Assembly: GCA_903921295.1 (NCBI GenBank)
Contig: CAIXOZ010000081.1
Location: 1 to 15,380 of the forward strand
Length of the DNA: 15,380 bases
DNA from: an uncultured cyanobacterium
GTDB taxonomy: Bacteria; Cyanobacteriota; Cyanobacteriia; PCC-6307; Cyanobiaceae
Reading direction: 5' to 3'
Positions 5,665 to 12,074 of the stretch are shown piece after piece (within the stretch, counting starts at the first letter, position 1; every line of letters begins with the position of its first letter). A program made the translations under genes and the position numbers. The notes below the pieces were generated by a model. The model searched no databases. It saw only the letters and a list, made by a program, of their open reading frames with translations, and was not told where the DNA came from.

Positions 5665-7187
5665 GGCTGGAAGGGATCGGTGCTGGTGCTCCGGGCCCGG
5701 AGCAGGCTCCTGCCGGCGGTGGCCGTCGCTGGGAAGGCCCAGGTGCTGCTGGCCCGCTGGATCACCGGCTCCGTGTTCACCTGGGTGCGCAGGCTCAGGC
5801 CGGCGCTGGCGCAGATTCGCTTCGCCCAGACCAGACCGCGCAGGGTGGCGGCGCCACTGAGACGGAAGGTGCCATCGGGCAGCACCACCAGGGCCGCGGG
5901 CAGGCTGTTGCCCGTGACCGTTACATAGCTCTGATCGAGGCTGGTGCTGTCATTGCAGCTGCTGGCGGTGTCGGCGGCGGTGCCGAGGATCACCAGCCGC
6001 TCCGGGGTGGTCTCCAGGCAGACGGAGGAGCTCAGATTCACGGCACAGATCTTGCCCGACTCCGCCAGATCGATCGAGCCCCGGTAGCTGCTCAGTTTCA
6101 GGATCACAGGCCTGGCCTGGGTTTCGATCAGCAGTGTCCTGGTGCGCAGCTTCAGGGTCTGGATCCAGATCTGACAGGGTCGATTGGCGCTGTTGCCCGT
6201 GCAGAGCTTGCTCTGGGCCATGCGGATGGTGCTGCCGCTGACCGTCACATCGCTGAAGTTGCAGGGCGGGCTCTGGCTGTCGTCGCATTGCCACACCCGT
6301 TCGCTGCCGGTGGTGCTGCTCTTGTCGACCACGACGTTGCTGTCAAACCAGCCCGCCCCCGGCATCGTCTGACCCACCGTCGCCCAGAGACGGTCCTGGA
6401 GGTTGGCCGAGGTGCTGCCCACACGCGCCAACAGGGAGCCGCTGTCGCAGCTGCTGGCGTTGGCGAAGCCGCTGCGGTTGGCGGTGGTGTCCTCAAGCAG
6501 AAGCTGCACCTTGCCCGGGCCGGATCCGTTACCGGCGCTGTTGAGAATCTGGCTGCCGCCGAGCTCCATCTCCCGGCCCGCCAGCACCGCCCAGTCGTCC
6601 CAGCTGCCGTTGCGGGCCACCCCGAGACTGCTGACCTCAAAGCGGCGGCTGACCAGGCGGCGGGCCAGCACCACGCCATTGCCGCCGCTTCTGGCGGTGA
6701 TTCCCTCCACCGTCAGCACCCAGTCGCTTCCTGATCGGGCGTAGCTGCGCAGGGCGTAGCGGTTGCCGATCGTGCCGCCGGCATCCGTGCGCACGGCGCC
6801 GATCGGCCCGCCCTGCAGCACCGCCAGGGCGGCGGCATCGATCGGCGAGAAGCCGCACGGCTGGCTGAGCAGGGGGCGGATGACGCTGCCGCCGGCGTTC
6901 GTGGCCTCAGGCCAGGCTGAGCCCGGCAGCTCCCAGAGGTAGCGGCCGCTGGATTGGTTGAGCTGGGCTTCGATGCGGCTGAGACCGCTCAGGGCCGCGG
7001 CCTCCGCCAGATCGCGGTTGCTGGCACTGGTGCCACTGCGGCGGGTGAGCAGTTGCACCGCCAGCAGGGCTGAGGCGGCCCCGATCAGCACCACCCCGAT
7101 CAGCACGGCCACCAGCAGGGCCATGCCCTGCTCGGTCGCCTGCGTGCGTTGCCGCCGCAAGAGGCCACGGGCTCGTCTCAGGTGCAT
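5655..7187 (-). CDS. Large PilX/GspK-like prepilin without Glu5 (operon 1)
   Basis: The 510-residue product starts with a basic leader ending EQG (Gly21) and a hydrophobic helix MALLVAVLIGVVLIGAASAL. This is the usual N-terminus of PilX-type proteins, with Val instead of Glu at mature position 5. It is far longer than a typical PilX (about 150-200 residues), and GspK is also larger than other pseudopilins. The mature domain is rich in Ser, Thr and Asn. It has ten Cys (111, 247, 301, 309, 329, 338, 381, 390, 411, 459), six of them in close pairs spaced by seven or eight residues, which suggests disulfide loops in an exported protein. GspK-type subunits cap the pseudopilus with GspI and GspJ, so a tip role is inferred. 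Its start overlaps the end of the PilA-like gene by 10 bases. An extra function in the large domain cannot be named from sequence. Confidence 0.75.
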   Translation of the reverse strand: MHLRRARGLLRRQRTQATEQGMALLVAVLIGVVLIGAASALLAVQLLTRRSGTSASNRDLAEAAALSGLSRIEAQLNQSSGRYLWELPGSAWPEATNAGGSVIRPLLSQPCGFSPIDAAALAVLQGGPIGAVRTDAGGTIGNRYALRSYARSGSDWVLTVEGITARSGGNGVVLARRLVSRRFEVSSLGVARNGSWDDWAVLAGREMELGGSQILNSAGNGSGPGKVQLLLEDTTANRSGFANASSCDSGSLLARVGSTSANLQDRLWATVGQTMPGAGWFDSNVVVDKSSTTGSERVWQCDDSQSPPCNFSDVTVSGSTIRMAQSKLCTGNSANRPCQIWIQTLKLRTRTLLIETQARPVILKLSSYRGSIDLAESGKICAVNLSSSVCLETTPERLVILGTAADTASSCNDSTSLDQSYVTVTGNSLPAALVVLPDGTFRLSGAATLRGLVWAKRICASAGLSLRTQVNTEPVIQRASSTWAFPATATAGRSLLRARSTSTDPFQPWP

Positions 7188-7753
7188 GCCGGGGAGGCGG
7201 CCGGGGCACTGCCGTTGCCACGGTTCAGCAGGCTGGCGCCACTGGCGGTGTTGACGCAGGCGGCGATGTTCCAGTTGGCGCCCGCTTTGTTGCTGGTGGC
7301 CTGGATCAGGTAGGTGCTGCTGGTTGCCGTCACCGTGATCGTGTAGTCGCCGCTGGCGCTTGTGATTTCCGTGAAGCTGCTGCCGCTGGCGACGCCGCCT
7401 GGGGTGATCACCGGCGTGACCCGGCTCAGTTCGCTCCAGCCGCTTGGACCGATCAGAAATTCATCGGCGTAGGACTGAATCCCGGCCTGGATCTGACTCA
7501 CCTGGGTGGCTGCATCCGTCTGGCGCCCTTTGTTGAGGCTGTTGATGTACTGCGGCACAGCGAAGGCGCTGAGGATGCCGATGATCGTGACGGTGATCAG
7601 CACCTCCGTCAGGCTGAATCCAGTGGCTTCAGCCGCAGCTCCCAGGACTGGCACCCTCCCCACGGCTGGGGTGGGCCGCTGAGGCAGGCCAGGTGTGGAC
7701 GGGTGCCGTTGCCGCGTCCACCGGCTCAGCCTGGCGCCCGGGCGCTGGTTCAT
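7178..7753 (-). CDS. PilA-like type IV pilin with a 45-residue leader
   Basis: The 191-residue product has a long Arg/Pro-rich leader ending EATG (Gly45) before FSLTEVLITVTIIGILSAFAVPQY, a textbook type IV pilin helix with Glu50 at mature position 5. The AVPQY motif after the helix is shared with major pilins and GspG-like proteins. The remainder is Ser/Thr/Ala-rich with two Cys, one in NIAACVN and one two residues from the end. The two may form the C-terminal disulfide loop typical of PilA. The ATG at 7753 overlaps the stop of the upstream pilA (TGATG), which fixes this start and excludes the longer open frame extending to 8026. It is a second, divergent major-type pilin or an abundant minor pilin. 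The helix is pilA-like, but the globular domain differs from that of the first pilin. Confidence 0.85.
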   Translation of the reverse strand: MNQRPGARLSRWTRQRHPSTPGLPQRPTPAVGRVPVLGAAAEATGFSLTEVLITVTIIGILSAFAVPQYINSLNKGRQTDAATQVSQIQAGIQSYADEFLIGPSGWSELSRVTPVITPGGVASGSSFTEITSASGDYTITVTATSSTYLIQATSNKAGANWNIAACVNTASGASLLNRGNGSAPAASPACT

Positions 7754-8262
7754 CAGGGGATGGAGAACGTGATCGCGCCGCTGGCGGCGGTGACGGTGAT
7801 CTTGCAGGTCTTGCCGACCGCCACGGCGGTGTTGCCGCATTTCGAGCCGCTGGCCACAGCCGCTGAGGACGTATAGACGACGTCGGCCGAAGGTGCGGTG
7901 GCACTGGTGCCACCGTTGCAGCTGCCGGCTGTCCCCCCGGTGATCGTCAGTCCGCTGACGGTGACACCACTGGTGGTGATGTAGTTCGCCGGATACGGAC
8001 CTTCGCTGAGGAGCGCGGCGGCACATTCCTTGGCCAGGCCAGAGCCTTCCGCGATCTGGGTGTTGAGCTTGGCCTTGTCCTTCACACCGAGGAACTGGGG
8101 CAGGGCCACGGCCGCCAGGATGCCGATGATCACGATCACCACCATCAGCTCGACCAGGGAGAAGCCCTGGCTGCCCTGCCTGTTCAGCGACTGAAGCAGC
8201 CGAAGCGTCAGCCGGTTGCTGCCGGCAACGCGCAGACGTGACATGGGCAGGGCTGGAGCCAT
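7753..8262 (-). CDS. pilA: PilA-like type IV major pilin
   Basis: The 169-residue product (162 from Met7) has a leader ending SQG (Gly33) and then FSLVELMVVIVIIGILAAVALPQF, an almost consensus PilA helix with Glu38 at mature position 5. The ALPQF.....KAK segment is typical of cyanobacterial PilA1 proteins. The globular part is Ser/Thr/Gly-rich with Cys residues in KECAAAL, GSCNGG, SKCGNT and KTCKIT, suggesting two disulfides. Cyanobacterial PilA forms thick pili used for twitching, phototaxis and DNA uptake, and in marine Synechococcus PilA1 pili are reported to slow sinking. It is the first gene of the six-gene minus-strand operon and the one closest to the candidate promoter at 8284-8311. 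ATG 8262 would leave only about 15 bases of leader RNA; ATG 8244 (Met7) gives about 33 and a 27-residue signal. Confidence 0.88.
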   Translation of the reverse strand: MAPALPMSRLRVAGSNRLTLRLLQSLNRQGSQGFSLVELMVVIVIIGILAAVALPQFLGVKDKAKLNTQIAEGSGLAKECAAALLSEGPYPANYITTSGVTVSGLTITGGTAGSCNGGTSATAPSADVVYTSSAAVASGSKCGNTAVAVGKTCKITVTAASGAITFSIP

Positions 8263-8283
8263 GAACAGACCATTCTATCCCCC

Positions 8284-8311
8284 CTTATACCGTTCGCGTC
8301 CTGGTGTGCAA
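8284..8311 (-). promoter_or_regulatory. Candidate sigma-70-type promoter for the pilin operon
   Basis: On the minus strand TTGCAC (8311-8306) is followed after 16 bases by TATAAG (8289-8284), close to the TTGACA/TATAAT consensus. Transcription would start near 8277, just upstream of the pilA starts at 8262 and 8244. A second A/T-rich hexamer, TAGAAT, lies at 8277-8272. The location in the divergent gap between pilA and the ABC permease gene fits a promoter. It is a visual match only. Confidence 0.45.
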
Positions 8312-8380
8312 GACGACACCGGCGGTTGCTCCCTCGCAGTGGCACCCTTCGTCATGCTGGGCCCAGCGATCGAATCTGCC

Positions 8381-9247
8381 ATGGCCCTTGCCTCTGCCGC
8401 TGGGCTGCTTGATGGGCGTCCGTTGAGTCTGTCCAGCCGATTGGCTCGGCTGGGAGCGGTGATCGTGCTCGTGTTCGCTCTGATCGCCCTGCTCACGCCT
8501 GTGCTGGTGTCACTGGGGTGGCTGAGCGATCCGAACGCCGGTCTGTCCAATCCGATCCATGCCGCCCCCGGCTGGGCCCACTGGTGCGGCACCGATCGCC
8601 TGGGTCGGGATGTCTGCAGCCGCACCCTCGCCGGCAGCGGCGTGGCGCTGCAGGTGGTGCTGGTGGCGCTGGTGCTGGCCCTGGTGCTGGGGGTGCCGCT
8701 CGGAATGATCAGCGGCTACGTGGGAGGGAGCCTCGATCGGCTGCTGGTGCTGCTGATGGACACGCTTTACACCCTGCCGGTGCTGCTCCTCTCGGTGGTC
8801 TTGGCCTTCCTGCTCGGTCGCGGTCTTCCCAATGCCACCGCGGCACTCTGCGTGGTTTACGTGCCGCAATATTTCCGCGTCGTGCGCAACCAGACCGCCC
8901 AGGTGAAGGCGGAGCTTTATGTGGAGGCCGCCCGCTCGCTCGGCGCTGGCCCGGGCTGGATTCTGCGCCGCTATCTGCTGCGCAATGTGATCACCTCGGT
9001 GCCGGTGCTGCTCACCCTCAATGCGGCGGATGCGGTGCTGGTGCTGGGCGGCCTCGGCTTTCTCGGCCTCGGCCTGCCCGAAACGGTTCCGGAATGGGGC
9101 GGGGATCTGCAGCAGGCCCTCACGGCCCTGCCCACGGGTATCTGGTGGACGGCCCTCTATCCCGGGCTGGCGATGACCCTGCTGGTGTTCGGTCTGGCGT
9201 GCCTGGGTGAGGGCCTGGAGGCCTGGCTCAGCCGCGGCGAACGCTGA
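8381..9247 (+). CDS. DppC/OppC-type ABC transporter permease
   Basis: From ATG 8381 the product is 288 residues, normal for the DppC/OppC family of oligopeptide and nickel importers. An N-terminal membrane segment (about 22-46) precedes the family signature HWCGTDRLGRDVCSRTLAG (about 67-85). Further membrane segments lie at about 88-112, 120-145, 150-165, 205-230 and 255-275. The inner-membrane coupling loop EAARSLGAGPGWILRRYLL (about 182-200) has the EAA...G...I pattern that contacts the ATPase. The partner permease, ATPase and binding protein genes are not in this window, so the substrate is unknown. It is divergent from pilA. The start is uncertain, with in-frame ATG 8354 giving nine more residues. 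Chlorophyll-era cyanobacteria often have a scattered Dpp system, but this remains an orphan on the visible evidence. Confidence 0.85.
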   Translation: MALASAAGLLDGRPLSLSSRLARLGAVIVLVFALIALLTPVLVSLGWLSDPNAGLSNPIHAAPGWAHWCGTDRLGRDVCSRTLAGSGVALQVVLVALVLALVLGVPLGMISGYVGGSLDRLLVLLMDTLYTLPVLLLSVVLAFLLGRGLPNATAALCVVYVPQYFRVVRNQTAQVKAELYVEAARSLGAGPGWILRRYLLRNVITSVPVLLTLNAADAVLVLGGLGFLGLGLPETVPEWGGDLQQALTALPTGIWWTALYPGLAMTLLVFGLACLGEGLEAWLSRGER

Positions 9248-9302
9248 ACGGAGGACAGTTGGCCTGGATTTTCGGCATAGTGAGCTTCTTCTCCTCATCG
9301 CC

Positions 9303-9581
9303 ATGAGCTGGTCGGTCAGCCTGCTGCTGCTGGGGCTCTCGGCCCTGCTCTGGCTCGGTGGCGCTGCCAGCAGTGACGATGTCTTCGGGATGCTGGCCAA
9401 GATCATCGGCACGGTTCTGGCACTTGTTGTGCTGATCTTTGGCCATCAGTTGCCGCTCGAGCTGCTCGGGTTGCTGCTGGCCATGAGCCTCCCGGCCGCC
9501 CGCACGTTCCAGAGCCGAACCCAGGGTCTCCCTGGCAGTCCCAGGCGCAAGCCCTCGCGCTGGACCGTCTTCTCCGATTGA
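9303..9581 (+). CDS. Small hypothetical membrane protein (two predicted helices)
   Basis: The 92-residue product starts MSWSVSLLLLGLSALLWLGG, a first hydrophobic helix (about 4-22). A short polar turn with two Asp (about 25-26) leads to a second helix (about 31-60) and a basic C-terminal tail (RTFQSRTQ, RRKPSR). No known domain is recognised. The ATG lies 55 bases after the permease stop, so the two could share a transcript. The stop is 28 bases before the convergent trmH stop. No Shine-Dalgarno sequence is visible. It could be a conserved picocyanobacterial hypothetical, but that cannot be checked here. Confidence 0.65.
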   Translation: MSWSVSLLLLGLSALLWLGGAASSDDVFGMLAKIIGTVLALVVLIFGHQLPLELLGLLLAMSLPAARTFQSRTQGLPGSPRRKPSRWTVFSD

Positions 9582-9588
9582 TCCCGGT

Positions 9589-9609
9589 GCCCCTGGGGCC
9601 TGCCCAGGC
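9589..9609. terminator. Possible bidirectional hairpin between convergent genes
   Basis: The 28-base gap between the small membrane protein stop and the trmH stop contains two adjoining palindromes. GCCC/GGGC (9589-9592 and 9596-9599) has a 3-base loop. GCCTG/CAGGC (9598-9602 and 9605-9609) has a 2-base spacer. Either could form a GC-rich stem, but neither has a T-run, so this is a weak terminator call. Confidence 0.25.
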
Positions 9610-10299
9610 TCAGTACCTCAGGCGCACGTTGCGCGGCAGCTCCTCCAGGATCTCGCCCTCGTCTCCCAGGGCTGGATAGCGCCGCCCCTGCTCCTGGCAC
9701 CAGCGGGCCACCGACGGGTAGCACCACTCGAACAGCCGCTGCTGGTAGAGGGCATCCGGCAGCCCACAGCCGCCGTCAGGTCCGGGTCCGGCCAGATCGC
9801 GCTGGCGCCGGGCCTCAAACAACAGGGTGGCCGCCGCCACCGACACATTCAGGGATTGGACCATGCCCACCATCGGGATGAACAGCGCCTGATCCACCAG
9901 GGCGGTGGCCTCCGGGCTCAGGCCCCATTTCTCAGCCCCGAGCAGAAAGGCCGTGGGGCCGGTGAAATCGCATTGTCGGTAGTCCACCGCTTCCACCCCC
10001 AGGTGGGTGCCATAGATCCGGAAGCCCCGCGCCTTCAGCGGCTGCAGCGCCGAGGTGATGTCGGGGTGGGGATGCAGGGGCACCCACTTGTGGCTGCCCT
10101 TGGCGGTGCTGTTGAAGGTGCGGGGTCGGCCCGGCAGACTGGTGACATGGGCCTCGAGCACCCCGACGGCATCGCAGCTTCGCAGGATGGCGGAAAGGTT
10201 GTGGGGCTTGTCGACCTGTTCGAGCACGACCGTCAGGTCGTCCCGTCGTTGATCGAGCACGGCCTTGATCCGCTCGAAGCGGCGGGGGAGCAGGGGCAT
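9610..10299 (-). CDS. trmH: tRNA (guanosine(18)-2'-O)-methyltransferase TrmH
   Basis: The 229-residue product is a SPOUT-class enzyme that methylates the 2'-OH of G18 in the D-loop of tRNAs with S-adenosylmethionine. Visible motifs are EQVDKPHNLSAILRSCDAVG (27-46; Arg40 corresponds to the catalytic Arg of motif 1), FLLGAEKWGLS (118-128, motif 2) and IPMVGMVQSLNVSVAAAT (141-158, motif 3, forming the knot). The length equals E. coli TrmH, and the N-terminus aligns with it (MPLLPRRFERIKAVL against MNPTRYARICEML), which supports ATG 10299 over the longer frame to 10659. The 5' end overlaps the presumed start of the plus-strand ATL gene. It acts in the cytosol. Confidence 0.94.
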   Translation of the reverse strand: MPLLPRRFERIKAVLDQRRDDLTVVLEQVDKPHNLSAILRSCDAVGVLEAHVTSLPGRPRTFNSTAKGSHKWVPLHPHPDITSALQPLKARGFRIYGTHLGVEAVDYRQCDFTGPTAFLLGAEKWGLSPEATALVDQALFIPMVGMVQSLNVSVAAATLLFEARRQRDLAGPGPDGGCGLPDALYQQRLFEWCYPSVARWCQEQGRRYPALGDEGEILEELPRNVRLRY

Positions 10300-10632
10300 C
10301 GGCGACGGGGCTTTGATCAGAGGGTATGGGATGCCGTGGCCCGGATCCCGGAGGGGCGATTGGCCACCTACGGCCAGATCGCTGCCGCCATCGGTGCTGC
10401 GGGCGCGGCGCGCCAGGTGGGCTGGGCCTTGCGGCGGCTGCCGTTGCCATCGCCGCTGCCCTGGCATCGGGTCGTCAATGCCCGGGGTCGCATCACGATG
10501 ACCACCAGCCGCGAGGGCTCCGACTGGCTGCAGCGGCAGTTGCTGATCGCGGAGGGTATCCCGGTCGGGCTGGATGGGGTCCTGCCCCTGGAGCGCTATC
10601 TGTGGAGAAGCGTCGGTGGTCTTCGCTCTTGA
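10249..10632 (+). CDS. Alkyltransferase-like protein (ATL), Trp in place of catalytic Cys
   Basis: The conserved region (from about 10309) is the DNA-binding domain of O6-alkylguanine DNA alkyltransferases: FDQRVWDAVARIPEGRLATY (22-41 from TTG 10249), YGQIAAAIG, the helix with the Arg finger RQVGWALRRLP, then PWHRVVNARG. In true MGMT the motif is PCHRV. Replacement of Cys by Trp (Trp72 from TTG 10249) is diagnostic of ATL proteins such as E. coli YbaZ. These bind alkylated guanine and recruit nucleotide excision repair instead of removing the alkyl group. Tyr41, which helps flip the base, is kept. The start is unclear: no ATG lies within 100 bases upstream in frame, and TTG 10249 is the only close candidate that retains the whole domain; it would overlap trmH by 51 bases. 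The stop overlaps the rsmB frame. Function is well supported, the N-terminus is not. Confidence 0.8.
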   Translation: MIEHGLDPLEAAGEQGHRRRGFDQRVWDAVARIPEGRLATYGQIAAAIGAAGAARQVGWALRRLPLPSPLPWHRVVNARGRITMTTSREGSDWLQRQLLIAEGIPVGLDGVLPLERYLWRSVGGLRS

Positions 10633-10652
10633 GTGCTTCGTCCCTACCGCCG

Positions 10653-12059
10653 GTGCCATCGCGGACCCCGCCGCAGCGCTCCGCCGACGGCCGCGAGGAG
10701 GAGGGCCAGGGACTCGCGGCCCGGCGGGTGGCCTGGGCGGTGCTGCAGGCGGTGGCGGCGGGCGCCTACGCCGATGGAGCGCTCGAACGGGAGCTGCAAC
10801 GGCAGCCGCTTGGCCCCCTGGATCGTGCCCTGGCCACCGAACTGGCCTACGGGGCGATCCGTCAACGCCAGCACCTCGATGGCTGGCTCGACTGGCTCGG
10901 GCGGGTGCCGGCGAGCCGTCAGCCGCCGGCCCTGCGCTGGCTGCTGCATCTGGGCCTCTATCAACTGCTCTTCACGGCCCGCGTGCCGGCGCCGGCGGCG
11001 GTGAGCACCACGGTGGAACTGGCCAAGCGGGGCGGCCTGGCCCGGCTGGCGCCGGTGGTCAATGGTCTGCTGCGTCAGGCCCTGCGCAAACGCGAGGCCG
11101 GCGAAGGCCTGCCCCTGCCAGCGGATCCCGCCCAGGCCCTGGCCCTGGCCCAGTCGCTGCCGCCCTGGCTGGCGGCGGATCTGCTGCGTTGGCGCAGCGC
11201 CACACAGGCCGAGGCCTTTGCGCGTGCCTCCAACACTCCGCCGGTGCTCGATCTGCGCGTCAATGCCCGCCGCAGTGATCCAGACGCGGTCCAGCGCGCC
11301 CTGGCGGCGGTGGGGGTACAGGCCGAGCGGCTGCCGGACCTGCCCTGGGGGCTGACCCTGCGCGGTCGCAGCGGTGATCTGCGCCAGTTGCCCGGCTATG
11401 GGGAGGGGCACTGGTGCGTGCAGGATCGCTCGGCCCAGCTGATCGCGCCGCTGCTGGAGGCCCGACCCGGCGAACGCGTGCTCGATGCCTGCGCGGCTCC
11501 TGGAGGCAAGAGCACCCATCTGGCCGAGGCGATGGACGATGTCGGGGAGATCTGGGCGGTGGATCGAGGCGCTGCCCGCCTGCAGCGGCTCGCGCGCAAC
11601 GCGGAGCGTCTCGGCCTGCGCTCGATCCGGGTGCGCGTGGCTGATGCCACCCGGCTGGCGACGGAGGAGCCTGGCTGGGTGGGCTCTTTTGATCGATTGC
11701 TGCTCGATGCGCCATGCTCCGGCCTTGGCACCCTGGCCCGGCACGCGGATGCCCGCTGGCGGATCACGCCGGCGGCGATCGAGGAGCTGCAGAGGCTCCA
11801 GGCGGCCCTGCTGCAGGGGCTGGCGCCGCTGCTCAAGCCGGGCGGGCGGCTTGTCTATGCCACCTGCACCGTGCACCCGGGTGAGAACCGCGACCTGATC
11901 AGCGCCTTCCTGGACCAGCACCCAGGCTGGCGGCCGCTGCCGCTCCCACCGGCGCTGGCGTGCCGGAGTGCTGCCGATCCATGGCTGGAGCTCTGGCCCG
12001 GCGAGGGGCTTGGGGGCGATGGCTTCTTTGCCGCTGTGCTGCAGGCGCCAGCGGCCTGA
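10653..12059 (+). CDS. rsmB: 16S rRNA (cytosine(967)-C(5))-methyltransferase RsmB
   Basis: From GTG 10653 the product is 468 residues. Residues about 20-145 form the NusB-like RNA-binding domain (RRVAWAVLQAVAAGAYADGA and the VVNGLLRQALR helix). The rest is the Rossmann methyltransferase: SAM-binding VLDACAAPGGKSTHLAE (276-292), AVDRGAARLQRLARNAERLG, motif IV LLDAPCSGLGT (350-360, Cys355) and motif VI YATCT (402-406, nucleophile Cys405), followed by HPGEN. These two cysteines define RNA m5C methyltransferases; Cys405 attacks C6 of the target base. The enzyme modifies C967 of 16S rRNA in E. coli numbering. The gene starts 20 bases after the ATL stop, and TTG 10629 is an alternative start overlapping it. 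It converges with the PBP gene with a 15-base gap and no visible terminator. Confidence 0.92.
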   Translation: MPSRTPPQRSADGREEEGQGLAARRVAWAVLQAVAAGAYADGALERELQRQPLGPLDRALATELAYGAIRQRQHLDGWLDWLGRVPASRQPPALRWLLHLGLYQLLFTARVPAPAAVSTTVELAKRGGLARLAPVVNGLLRQALRKREAGEGLPLPADPAQALALAQSLPPWLAADLLRWRSATQAEAFARASNTPPVLDLRVNARRSDPDAVQRALAAVGVQAERLPDLPWGLTLRGRSGDLRQLPGYGEGHWCVQDRSAQLIAPLLEARPGERVLDACAAPGGKSTHLAEAMDDVGEIWAVDRGAARLQRLARNAERLGLRSIRVRVADATRLATEEPGWVGSFDRLLLDAPCSGLGTLARHADARWRITPAAIEELQRLQAALLQGLAPLLKPGGRLVYATCTVHPGENRDLISAFLDQHPGWRPLPLPPALACRSAADPWLELWPGEGLGGDGFFAAVLQAPAA

Positions 12060-12074
12060 AGGCTGGGCCTGCGT

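Noticed and set aside
7754..8026. N-terminal extension of the second PilA-like gene back to 8026
   Set aside because: It would run through the first pilA gene in another frame. The TGATG junction at 7753 gives a proper start.
10300..10659. Longer TrmH start at 10659
   Set aside because: The extra 120 residues are low-complexity and overlap the ATL gene. The product from 10299 matches E. coli TrmH in length and N-terminus.
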